DNA of 64,000 nt from Pegoplata infirma (Eukaryota > Arthropoda > Insecta > Diptera > Anthomyiidae): assembly GCA_963921195.1 (NCBI GenBank), contig OY992540.1, positions 174,191,896 through 174,255,895 on the forward strand, given 5' to 3'. A program made the translations under genes and the position numbers. This document shows, piece by piece, positions 33,174-43,676 of this stretch (the first letter of the stretch is position 1; the number at the start of each line of letters is the position of its first letter). The notes beneath the pieces were generated by a model. The model was not told the origin of the DNA and ran no database searches. It saw only the letters and a list, made by a program, of their open reading frames with translations.

Positions 33174-33717
33174 CACTCAAAAAAAAAATGTTAAGTTAGC
33201 AAAAATTTTAGTTAAATTTAACTAAAAAAATACCTGATTTTGAACCTACTAAATTTCCAGTTAATTTAACTAAATATATTTAGTTAACTTTTCGTAGAAT
33301 GAATGTAGCAAAAAAAAACGTAACTTTAACTAAAAATTCAGCTGAATAACAAAAAAATTAGTTAAGTTCAGCAAAACTTTTTGTAAAAAAATTGTAAGTT
33401 TGTTAAATATTGTTTTTATACACTAACACTTCACTTATTTTTTTCTTTTTTTCACAGCATTAAGTTTAGCTTAAGTAGAACTTATGAGATTTGCATAGGA
33501 GGCTACACAAGAAATTTCTAACATTTTTTTACTTGACAAATATGTTACGAGAAACCAGCAAATTAATTAATAAAAATTTGTAAACTCAGTTTTAAAGTCA
33601 ACAAAAAAAAATAATTCAAAATTTGTTCAAAACTAGTATTTTCGAAAATTGAACTTAACTAAAAAAAGTAGTTAAAACGCTGAATTTGTTAATTTTACAG
33701 TTTTATTTTTTTGAGTG
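33174..33717. mobile_element. TA-target MITE abutting a Helitron end (544 bp)
   Basis: Starts CACTCAAAAAAAAAATG and ends ..TTTTTTTGAGTG, with TA at 33172-33173 and 33718-33719. It sits directly on the Helitron's 3' CTAG|T junction, so the Helitron's host T is also the T of this element's TA. The interior is rich in ttagttaa(c/a)ttt words, resembling the elements at 44831, 46525 and 50815. Confidence 0.75.
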
Positions 33718-33719
33718 TA

Positions 33720-34388
33720 CTACATAAATCTACACAAACCATTAATTGTTAATATGAAGATACTCTCAGCGTCGCTACTGAAGTGACATTTTTGGACATT
33801 CTGTAAATTATTTTTGTAAATTCCCATTGATACAAAGTGCTCGTTTTTTTTTTTTTTAATTTATTGTTTATTCAATTGTTTTTCATGATCTTATTTCGGA
33901 TGCCTTTTTGATGGTCATAGATAGAGATGAAAAATTAGTGGATGTTTATTCAATAAAACCAATGCTCTTGTATTCACATAACGTACACAAACATGTTGTT
34001 TATATCCATGGATATGTACTGTATTTGTCATCAAATACTTGACATGTGGACCACTTGAAATTATCACATGGAACATGTAATGTTATTGTTTTTATTTAAA
34101 AACAACTGTTTGTGGTTTCATTGTTTCATAACTTCCATTTAAAGGTTGAACGGAATTAACTCCTAAGTTGTCCATTTTAAATTCAAACTTAATTAGTTGA
34201 AGTTTTCATTTCATAAAATAGTTCAATATATGTATTTAAATTTGTTCTTTACACCTAGGGCAGCCAATACCGAATTCGTCTGAATTTGAGGCCTTTTTTC
34301 AAATTCGAAATACCGATTTTTTGCCAATTTCGATTTTGGTATTGCATACAACTTTTTTTGGATTTTAATTAAAATTTATAAGACGACT
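33720..34388. other. No gene seen
   Basis: AT-rich DNA. A block at about 34265-34345 carries aaattcgaaat/atttcgaattt words. No coding frame recognised. Confidence 0.4.
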
Positions 34389-34400
34389 TCTTAAGAAATA

Positions 34401-34599
34401 TACATAAGATCCCGTTGTTCCTATAAGGATCATAGGGTCATAACAAATTCATTCCATTTGGATCTGTCCGATGCTAAGGATTTTATTTCATTCCAGCTCA
34501 AATTACGGTTGCCAGTTTCAATTTCAATTTGGCGACGCCAGATATGCGATGGTCTGCCTCTGCGCCGGCTACCTTGCGGGTTCCATTCGATAGCATTCC
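34401..34599 (-). pseudogene. 5'-truncated LINE, RT C-terminus with 12-bp duplication
   Basis: A clean reverse-strand frame of about 50 codons ending at a TGA (34430-34432) reads WNPQGSRRRGRPSHIWRRQI followed by NLSWNEIKSLASDRSKWNEF. This is the characteristic C-terminal tail of many non-LTR retrotransposon reverse transcriptases. The segment is bracketed by a 12-bp direct repeat TCTTAAGAAATA (34389-34400, 34600-34611), a target duplication from target-primed insertion. The copy is therefore a very short, 5'-truncated insertion of about 199 bp. The open frame and clear duplication suggest it is younger than the LOA relics. There is no poly(A); the 3' end is ggatcttatgta. Confidence 0.85.
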
Positions 34600-34611
34600 T
34601 CTTAAGAAATA

Positions 34612-35162
34612 GTATTTAATAAATTAATTTGTATGTCATCAGTTTATTGTGAAACTTCCTTAGTTTACAAATAAAGTATGATTTCGACATACTTTTTATA
34701 TTACAACTCTGATTTTTAAATATAAAAGTTATTATTATTCAAATTGGTGCCATGTTTTTAATTCAAACAATTATTTTGGCGTGCTTATGAAATTTTGTTT
34801 CTCAATACAAATCAAAAAAATAATTTAATTAACTAAGGTGAATAAGTACGAATAGACCATTTTTATAATTTTACAGGGGACAATGAAAACGCAGGAAACG
34901 GTTAAAACCCAATATTTTTGTCAACAACAAAATCTATTGATTCAAAATCAATGAAAATCTTGCCAATATGTATGAAATTTCATTTAGCAAATGAAATATT
35001 TCATTGTTGTAATGAAACAACGTTAATGAATTCCATTCATTAGTGATCTATCAGTGTACCTGTAGCGTAATCAAGTACAAAATTTTAAAGAAGTTACCTT
35101 TAAAAAGTAAATTTCAGAGACAGTTCTTGTTTCTGGTCATAATTAAAGTTCCCACACAAAAT
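34612..35162. other. No gene seen
   Basis: AT-rich flank of the truncated LINE and SINE. atgaaat/atttcatt words around 34970-35040 form weak inverted repeats; nothing else. Confidence 0.4.
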
Positions 35163-35175
35163 ATTTTTTTAAGTG

Positions 35176-35381
35176 ATTTGATCCAATGATCAGTTTTTAT
35201 TTATTTTTCCAATTTAATTACAAATTATTTTAAATAATTTAAACCAACTTAAACGAGAACTGGTAACAATGACCGTAGTCTCGTTGTAGCGAAATCGACC
35301 AAGGGTTTTTGTGGGAATCAAACCCACGACCCCCTGTTTCATAGGCTAGCACGCTACCAACTAACCTACAGGGGCCTATAC
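35176..35381 (-). mobile_element. tRNA-derived SINE, copy 1
   Basis: Reverse strand: tRNA-like head at 35303-35378 with A-box-like TTAGTTGGTAGCG and B box GGTTTGATTCC, then a body (gctacaacgagac, cattgttaccagttc) and the tail tgatcattggatcaaat. The body and tail match the SINE at 63032-63206. Flanked by ATTTTTTTAAGTG (35163-35175) and ATTTTTTTTAAGTG (35382-35395), a target duplication differing by one T. SINEs are transcribed by polymerase III and moved by a LINE's enzymes. Confidence 0.88.
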
Positions 35382-35539
35382 ATTTTTTTTAAGTGTTTTA
35401 TTTCAAATTAAAAAAAACAAAGGTCTTAATGGATCATATTTTTTGTTTTCGCAAAACTAATTTTTATATTGACCCCCATATTTGTGAATACATATACCTT
35501 ACTTACTGAAAGTGCTCCTTTTTCGAAATTTTTAATTTG

Positions 35540-36745
35540 AACTAGGTTTGGTTGGATGGGCTCTGAGGCCATAAGGCTCATTGTGATTCCACTATTTGTT
35601 ATTTCCCAACTCTCTAAAACAAAAATTGTACTTCATAAACCACCCCGATTCTCTAAGATATTTTGCTAGAGATGACAATCATCGAAAAATCTTTGCCCCA
35701 AATTCTTAAGGCGCATTTTATCAGACCCAGACATTCACACAGCAATTTCTTAACTGACTCCTCCATCACTTCCCACAACTTCTGCAAAAGTCCCTATCAG
35801 AAAATCTAATACGTACGGCCATTTGGCCGATTATAAAGTGTCCGGTCAGCTCACCCACTAATAGGCTAACCGTCTGTTTGCCAAAAGCAAGAAACATTTT
35901 GTCCTCTTAGGATTTGGCAGTGGCTAACAGTTCCCGATTTTACAGTGTTTTATTCTAAGACCCTCAAGGCTGCAAGACTATCGACGAAAATGTTAATGGC
36001 TCAAGGACTTACGTCCCTTGTCATAATCATCTGCACGGCTTTATCAATTGCAAGTACCTCATCCTGGAAAACACTATACTCCCGAACCCGTACCCATCTC
36101 CATCTTTGATCCATCCGTAAATATTGAGATCGCATTCTCTGTCATAACAGAGTTTTTCTCACAGTCTTCCCTTGTTGGTATTTGGGCTTTAAATTTTGTA
36201 TCAAAGTTCGTCTGATGTGAGATATAGTCGGTTTTCTATTGCAGTTCCGTTCCGCCACTGTACTTAATATAGTGGAATGCCCCCAAGAGCGTTACTTAAG
36301 CATTTGCGATTCTCTTAACCAAAGAGTTGATTTTGCTTGATGTATCCACAGGCTGTATGTTTAATATCACTTCCAGGCCGGCCTGGAGTGCAGATCTTAT
36401 AGCACCAATGATACCCACACACGTCAGTCGCTGTACCTTATGTAGGTTGCAGAGATATGATTTCTTATCCACTGCTTTCCCCACACAAGGGCCCCATAGG
36501 TATGTATTGTGGATAATATACGGTTTTAGACCCCCCCCCCCCCCCACCTTCTTCCGAAAGTTCTTCCGCAGGTATAAAAAGCAAATAACGACTTTTTAAT
36601 CCTTTGCTCTGTATTTCAGTGCCAAGGAAGCTTTGAGTCCAGGCTAACACCCAGGTATTTCGGCTCATTAGATAGTTAAATGGTGTAATATAGCAATTTG
36701 GATTCATGGTGGAAGATAAAATTTACAGTTTGCAAGTGCCATACT
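35540..36745 (-). pseudogene. LOA-type LINE relic: RT thumb and RNase H
   Basis: Reverse strand, from 36745 leftward: AEIPGC and KASLALKYRAKD, then ICFLYLRKNFRKK, HTYGALVWGK, KAVDKKSYLCNLHKVQRLTC, ALQAGLEVILNIQPVDTSSK (end of RT), then an RNase H-like block FQDEVLAIDKAVQMIMTR and AINIFVDSLAALRVLE (about 36090-35950). A weak Cys-containing tail lies near 35770. Stops and frameshifts break it, and the RT catalytic core is missing. A poly-C run of 17 (about 36531-36547) splits the thumb. Linked RT and RNase H in this arrangement is typical of LOA/R1/I-type LINEs. Confidence 0.8.
36531..36547. repeat. Poly-C run of about 17
   Basis: A homopolymer C run inside the reverse-strand LINE relic, where relatives would encode a short Gly-rich or Trp-Gly segment. 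Its length may be unreliable in assembly. Confidence 0.8.
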
Positions 36746-37974
36746 AGGGGATTGCGCTAAACACCATTACACCTCCCACTCGACTACGTAAGCGATCTTC
36801 ACAAAGAGAAGATTCAGTAAGATCGTTATTAAAGTCGGGTAGATGGATCTTATTGATTCTCCTCTTTGCGAAGATCGCTTATTGGAAAACAGTTAAAACA
36901 AAGGGAAAGGTGTTAATATTTATAAACGTTTTTAATAACAACAGCAAGTTTCTCTTGACGCCATCCGTAGTCATTTTTTTTTAACAGATTTTCTTATTCC
37001 AATTAGACAAAATATTTAATTTGAGTGTATTAAAGTTTACGTATAGTTTTTTTTTTGTATCTCTCTAATAATCCACATCTTTATTGAATTTAACAATTCT
37101 GTGTCATCTTCACATATGTATGTATGAAAAGCGTTTTCATTGGGCTCCCAAAGTATCCGCTGTAACTGTGAAAAATGAAGCAGTGATTTACATAGACAAT
37201 ATTTTAGTATTTCACAGCAACAAATTGTTGCAGAAAGCAAACAGTTGATGGTTTTCCTTAATGTACGTATGTATGTACGATTGTGTGCTGTATGTATGTA
37301 CGATAGTTGTACATTACAATTTAAACTGTTGCATTTGATCGTGCAAAGATGGCAAGATGGATTCGTGATTTCGGCAAAAGTCGAAAGTAAATCATTCTCA
37401 AAAATTAGGAAAGACGCCAACGCCAGCACAAAAATTGGTGATGATGATTATGACAATAGGAAATACATTCAAACTTACAGAGTACATAACTATATAAATA
37501 ATATCGGACTATACTAAATCAATGAACGAATGAATGAATAAAGCGATGATCCTCCAGTGCAGATTGTTGAAATCATTACACATTTATGTTGGTGGTATGT
37601 CGACAAGGTTGCCAACTATAAAGAAGGGAAAATGGCAAGATGTTGAAACAGTTAAAGTGGCTAAGTTTTGAAATTAATCAGTAAAAACAAATAATATAAG
37701 TATGTTGTTACCTCCCAATTTCAGTGATCATTATTTTAACATGGCGAATAATACATGGTAACCGCCATGTATTATTCATCTTTGTGCCGGTAAAAGATTG
37801 GGTAAATGTGCCAAAATTGAGGTAAGTTATTTTAATTTGTTCTGGTGATAATAAATATGGTATCCAAACTTTTCCATCACGTCAGGTTTTTGAGATAATT
37901 AATGTCAAAGTTTGAAAAAATCTTAGTTTTTGGAATTTTTGACAACTAATTAAACATTGCTTTTTAAGATGTAT
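36746..37974. other. No recognised gene
   Basis: The start (36760-36880) is a hairpin: acgtaagcgatcttcacaaa against tttgcgaagatcgctt. About 37040-37520 is less AT-rich with a 130-codon reverse frame (37037-37429) and a 90-codon forward frame (37245-37517). Neither shows a motif I know, and gtatgtatgtacga microsatellite runs through both. Confidence 0.4.
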
Positions 37975-38702
37975 AACTCATTTTATCAGTCGCTTTAACC
38001 GTTGGCTCACCAATTGTCTTTTAGGAAGGTATTTTTACCCAACCACTTTATTTATACCCTCCACTTAGTGATAGAGGGTATATATAAGTTTGTCATTCCG
38101 TTTGTAACTCATCGAAATATCGGTCTGGGACCCCATAAAGTATATATATTCATGATGCCCGATCGATTTTAAGACATTCTAGCGATGTCCGTCTGTCTGT
38201 CTGTGGAAAATGCTCTCACGGACAAAATATTGCACAGAGATGACTGAAACTAAACATATTTATTGGAAGTTCTCCCGAGAAGTTTGGTATTGCAAAAAGT
38301 TATGAACGAAAATGTAAGCACACCTCAAAAGTTTCAGTAGACTCAACATAACCTAAAAATACAAAATGCTTTAAATCGGCTTTTGGTTGACATATGTGAA
38401 CATAATTGAACACCAAATGGTATTTAAACCAGTACGAACGTATTTTTTGACAAAAAAAGAAAAAGATCGCGGATTTTTTTACCAAAATTTTTTTTCGCGG
38501 AATTTTTTTTTTTCAAATTTTTTTTTTTTTTAAAGTTATTTCCTTTTAAATTAAGTTTTTTGCAATAATCTTTTTGAAATTGTGGAGGGTATCACTACAT
38601 TCGGCAACGCCGAATTTAACTTTTTTACTTGTTTTATACTGGGAACATCAATGAAAGACAATTGGTGCCAAAAGGGTTGAGCCGACTGACCAAATGAGTT
38701 CT
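37975..38702. repeat. Inverted repeat with a Helentron-like insert
   Basis: Left arm aactcattttatcagtcg..caccaattgtctttta (37975-38023) pairs with right arm tgaaagacaattggtgcc..cgactgaccaaatgagtt (38651-38702). The Helentron-like element 38053-38635 fills almost all the loop, so it probably jumped into the centre of an older small foldback. Confidence 0.7.
38053..38635 (+). mobile_element. Helentron-like repeat, copy 3
   Basis: TATACCCTCcacttagtgatagaGGGTATA start, gtttgtcattccgtttgtaa, a short (GTCT)n tract near 38190, and the end GGAGGGTATcac with the hairpin TTCGGCAACGCCGAA (38600-38614), then cttttttacttgtttt. It is about 580 bp and shares ends but little of the interior with copies 1, 2 and 4. 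Confidence 0.65.
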
Positions 38703-38939
38703 GCATCTTTAAGACTAATGTTTTTACAAAAAATTTACATAACAGCACATGTTTTAGAATTTTTCTCGATCTTTTCCTTGAACTGAATGTAACACAATCA
38801 GACTCTTCATTTTTGTGTAAGTTTAAAACTGTTGGGGGGAAAAAAAATTAATTTTTTTATATTTTAAAATTTTTTGAGAAACTTAGCCTTTTTTTAAAGT
38901 GTGAATTGTATCAGATGCTGATACATTTTTACAAAGAAA

Positions 38940-40325
38940 ATTATCTGAATCTGATTTTTTTTCAAAGAAAAGATCTTACAAAGAAAAGATCTTACACTGA
39001 CAATTTCCAGTGAAGACAGTTTTTGTTATAGAAAAAGTCAAAGACTCTAAATCATATTTCCAATGGAAAACGTTTCTCGGGAAAAAGTCACTTTAGAAAA
39101 TGATTATATAAACATATTCATAAAATACTTTTCCAAAAGAAAATACTCCGATTGTAAGACATTTTCTCGGAATCTAAGATATTTCTAGTCTAATACATTT
39201 TCTCAGATTCTGAAACATTTAGATTCTGAGAAAATCTTCGCTTTTTCTATAAGAAAAGTAATTTAAATTCTAAGACCTTTTTAAAAAGAAAACAGTAAAA
39301 AAAAAGTCTTTGATTCTAAAACCTTTTTCCTAAAGAAAAATTCTAGGATTCTAAGAAAATTTTCCTATAGAAAAAGTCTAAAATTCTTAGACATTTTTCC
39401 TATAGAAAGTCTTAGATTCTTAGACATATTTCCTTTTGAAAAAGTTTCAAATTCTGAGACATTTTTCCTATAGAAAAAGTCTCAGATTCTTCGACAGTTT
39501 TCCTATAGAAAATGTCTCAGATGCTTAAACACTTTTTCTATAGAAAAAGTCTCAAATTCTTAAACATTTTCCTATAGAACAAGTCTCAGATTCTGAGACA
39601 TTTTAATTTTCTGACATAGGAAAATGTCAGATTCTGAAACATTCTTCATACAGAAAAAGCCTCAGATTCTGAGACATTTTTCCTAAAGAAAAAGTCTCAG
39701 ATTCTAAAATATTTTTCCCACAGAAAAATACTCAGATTCTTAGGCATTATTCTTATAGAAAAATATATTTTTACAATAGAAAAAGTCTCAGATTTTGAGC
39801 ATTTTTCTATACAAAAAGTCTCAGCTTGTGTCTCTGAGACATTTTTCCTATACACAAAACCTTAGATTTTGAGCTAATTTTCCTTAAGAAAAATTCGTTC
39901 ATTCTGAGACATTTTCCGAAAAAAAGTATAAGATTCTAAGACATTTTCCTAGATTGTAAGAAAAATTCAGAGAAATTTTTCTTATAGAAAAGCCTCGACT
40001 CTAAGAAGACTCTAAAAATCTCAGATTTTGAGACATTTTTCATATTCAGAGACATTATTCCTATAGAAAGTTCTCAGATTCTGAAACATTTTTCATATAG
40101 AAATGCCTTAGATTCTGAGAATTTTTTATAGAAAAAGTTTCTGACACTGAGACATTTTTCCTATAGAAAAAGTCTTAGATTCTCAGACATTTTTCTTATA
40201 GAAAGTTTTAGATTCTGAGACATTTTTTTTTAGAAAAGTGTAAGATTCTGAGACATTTTTTTTTTTAAGAAATAGTCTCGTTCTAAGACATTTTTCTGAA
40301 AGACAAAGTAACATTTGACTACATT
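38940..40325. repeat. Diverged minisatellite (~35-45 bp units)
   Basis: Dozens of units built from tcagattctgagacattttt and tcctatagaaaaagtc. Each unit is partly self-complementary (ctttttctataggaaaaa). Spacing is irregular through indels. Weaker copies of the same words lie at 24060-24120, 25060-25300 and 25680-25860. No coding potential. Confidence 0.9.
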
Positions 40326-40797
40326 TTACTTACTATTAGGTCCATTTATTGTGTACATAAAACTTCAGGTTCTAAGATATTTTTTCATTAGAATCTTAAG
40401 TTGAAAAGTTTCAAATTCTAAGAAAAGATTTTCAGATTTTGAGATTTTTTTAACAGAAATATATTCAGTTTCAAAATATTTTTCTTCAAACAATTTTAGA
40501 TTCTTAATGTTTTGCCACAAACGATTGTCAATTTGCTAAATACTCTTGACAATGGAATTTGACGAATTCCGAAACACGTGTCGAGTAAGTCTTGCAAAAT
40601 GACCAAACCAATCAATTTAAAACAAACAACTTTATAAAAAGTTTCTTGAAAATTGTTACTTTGACAATATCATCGTAATGATTAGTAAAAGAAATATGAC
40701 CTTGAGCTAGAATAATCTTTCTCAAAAATAGAATTTTAAAGGTCGAATAATAAATAATTTTTATTAATTTAAAAATTAAAACAGTTGTTACCAAAAA
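40326..40797. other. AT-rich DNA, no gene seen
   Basis: Nothing recognised apart from the tail of the minisatellite pattern. Confidence 0.4.
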
Positions 40798-41508
40798 TAT
40801 CTTGTAAACTTCATTTAGCGCATTAGCAATTTTAAACAAAATTTGAACTATTTTTTTTTGCTAAATTTAAAATTGAGTTGACCAAATTTTTACAAGCTTT
40901 TTTGCTAATATTAGCAAAAATAAATTGTAATGTTCTCGAGCTCACCATAGTATCGTCGGTCCCCTTCACATGTGTGGACCCTAATGGGTCCTAACTTTGG
41001 ATCCAAAAAAGTTAACATTCCCGAAAATTTTAAAATGCTCATATCTAGGTAAATATTGCCGACACAACAAAAACTCCGAAAGCATTTTTGTAGCTCTCAA
41101 CACTTAGAACAAGACCGCAAAATATCCAAAGGCTCTTCGAGCAATATTTTTAAAGTTATCGAGTTTTTAAATTCTCAAAACCCCAGTGGTCCCCTAAAAT
41201 CACGTATCTCAAAAACTAAGCAAGGTAGAACTAAAGCGGACATAAATTTTGGATCAAAAACTATGACGATTTTGAAGGAACCCAACTAGGTCTAGGCCCA
41301 TCGGGGTCTGTACCTATCCGGTCCGAACCCAATGGGGTCCTGAAATGTATATGAACTATGTTAAAATAAAAAAAATTTAACTTAACTAATTTTTGGCAAA
41401 ACATTTTTGCTAACTTAAGCAAAAAAAATTGTGGGTTCAAAATCAACAAATTTTCTTGTAGGTTTACAAGCTTTTTTTTGCGAACATTACAGTTGGTTTT
41501 TTTTAGTG
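40798..41508. mobile_element. TA-target element, truncated third copy
   Basis: Matches the interior and right end of 44831-45670 and, inverted, of 46525-47418. Shared words are cttcacatgtgtggacccta, aatgctcatatct, agctctcaacac and ctaggcccatcggggtct. It ends ..ttttttttAGTG before TA (41509-41510). Its left end is lost at about 40798. No transposase; the 77-codon forward frame (41056-41289) is a by-product. Confidence 0.8.
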
Positions 41509-41510
41509 TA

Positions 41511-43254
41511 TCGAAAGATTAAAGCTCGAATGTCACTCAAAATTTTCTTCATTCACATCTCGATTTTTTTCCCTTAGGTGATACGAGCGACGATCAATAA
41601 GAACAACTACATGATATATGGCGAAAATCGAAAGACGATATAAAGAATTTTGAGTCGAGGGCATTATAAGCGACTACTGTTAGACTTAAACAGTACAAAC
41701 GACTCATTTCTTTCATTCTTTTCTTCATTTCTATATTTTTACTTTTTATGGAATAAAATGGACATTATTTGTCAAAAATTTAAAAAAATTATTTTATTCA
41801 ATATCTTGAAAACTAGAACCAATCTTAAAAAACGAAATGCATATTTGAATTCAACGCCCCAAATATCCTTAGAAATGACTTTTACTAGCTCTGATCAGAA
41901 ACCATGTATACTGGTGAATTTTCAATTATTTTGAATGATAAAACATTTTTATGTCCGGGATTTGGAGCTTAGAAAATTTTCCAAAAAATTTTTTAGCTTC
42001 TTCAATATTATGAAATTTGTCATCAAAATTGATGTCAGCAAGTGATGAAACCGTTTCATTGGTGCAAAAAGCATTTTATTTTTTTCCTGTTTTTTATAAT
42101 TTTTCTGAAATTTAAGTTATTTTTTGAGAAAAGTAATTTTATTATTTGAAAATACATCAACAAGATTTAGTGGGTAAATGTCCAAATTGGCAACCTTGGT
42201 GGTTTGTATGATTGTCTGTTGATAATGTTGATGAGAGTATGTTTTGGTTAGATGGAAATGCATATAATGCAAAAAAAATAAAATAAAGAAGCTGAAAGAA
42301 ATACTTCAAATGAATGGAAGTTTTATCTAACAACTAAAAAGAAAACAGTAGAGCGCATCGCGTTGATTTTCGTGATTTATTTTTTTTTTTATTTTAACAA
42401 AAATTGTCGCCACCGTGTCGTGTTGTATTAAAACTGTCAGAAACGGCTAAAACTTAACGCTATGTGCTTCCCACACATGGACTCTATTGTAAATGTCGCA
42501 TGCATGTTATTTTCAAACTGTTTCCACGCTTGCTGCCCACCAAATCACAATACATCAACCCAAGAAAACTACAATACTTACCGATCATTATCTATCTATG
42601 TATGTAGTAAAAGGTATTACAAATCCACTCGCCGAGAAATATTATTATTATTAGTATAAGTGTTTGAAACATAATGAAAATGTGATGACAAATTAAAGTC
42701 CAAGTGCGACTACCTCAAGAAACAAACTTAAATTGTAAGTAACATATTCTTGTAATTGCAATCATGTTTCTATAAATTTAAAAACGTAACATACCGTTTC
42801 ATTGCTGCATTTATCATTGACAACAATTAAAGCGATTTTAACAATGACAGTGATCTTAATAAACCATTATAATGTTAAACATGTAAGAATGTTTTATTCG
42901 GTGGCGCGGAATCAAAATATCCTCTTCATTATTAGTGATTTTACTGAACTTTTTTTGAATTCTTTAAATGGCATGCTTTTGTAAACATTATAATTTATTT
43001 TTATGAAATTACACAGCATTAATTTGCTATTTTTTGTTATAAAATTAAATATTTATTCACACGTATCCTGGTTTCTCCTCTGGAATGGTGGCCAATAATA
43101 CAAACAGCTGCTCTTGAATTTGCTTTAAGATCTGTTTTTTTTTTTAGAAAAGGTAAAATTGGTCAATATGCTATTCACAAACATATATGTATGTATTTTG
43201 AAATTAAAATAATTTTTGATTTTAATATTATTATTTTTTTGATTTTCAAATGTC
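41511..43254. other. Possible single-copy DNA, no gene recognised
   Basis: The longest stretch in this half without clear transposon marks. 42400-42660 is less AT-rich, with a 65-codon frame (42462-42659) and (TAT)n/(ATT)n near 42640. No domain, splice pair or RNA gene could be supported. Confidence 0.4.
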
Positions 43255-43676
43255 AAAGACTCCTCAGATATACCGGATGGTCCATAACGAACCAAAATGA
43301 TTCCTCAGCGACGATGATAGAACGCGTTAGTTCTCAACGCGAAAGGTATTATTTGCCTAAGGACGACATTTCAAAGCGTTTGCAAGCTCTCGAAGACGTG
43401 TCTGCCCATTATGTGCAGACGCGGGTTTTGGCCAAAGCAGTACAGTGGTAAAGAATATGTTCGACCGTTTTCTTAGTGTTAGGTTCATCGCACCTCCTAC
43501 AGCTGGCATCAGAAATAAGTACCAATTTCTTTCTATGATAACCTATAAGGCAATGCCCGGTGATCACTCTATGTAGTGAGTGTACGGCAGTTCCATCTGG
43601 TAAGATATACTAAATAGTTGGTTTTCTTCAGATTGTAGCATGCCCACCATCGTCTACTGATCGTACTGGTTGCAGC
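43255..43676 (-). pseudogene. LINE relic: C-terminal Cys/His segment
   Basis: Reverse strand between about 43600 and 43440: HRVITGHCLIGYHRKKLVLI, then SDASCRRCDEPNTKKTVEHI and LYHCTALAKTR. This is the CxxC..H..C zinc-finger-like C-terminus typical of LOA/R1/Jockey reverse transcriptases. Upstream (toward 43676) a Trp-rich segment RRWWACYNLKKTNYLVYL is also typical. The rest of the element is gone. It lies back-to-back with the forward-strand LOA relic starting at 43677, so two LINE fragments of opposite orientation meet here. Confidence 0.78.

Noticed and set aside
37037..37429. 130-codon reverse frame as a host gene
   Set aside because: No recognisable domain, microsatellite sequence within it, and an overlapping forward frame. 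Not supportable from sequence alone.
38940..40325. CRISPR-like array
   Set aside because: Units are contiguous and diverged, with no conserved repeats separated by unique spacers, and the window is eukaryotic.
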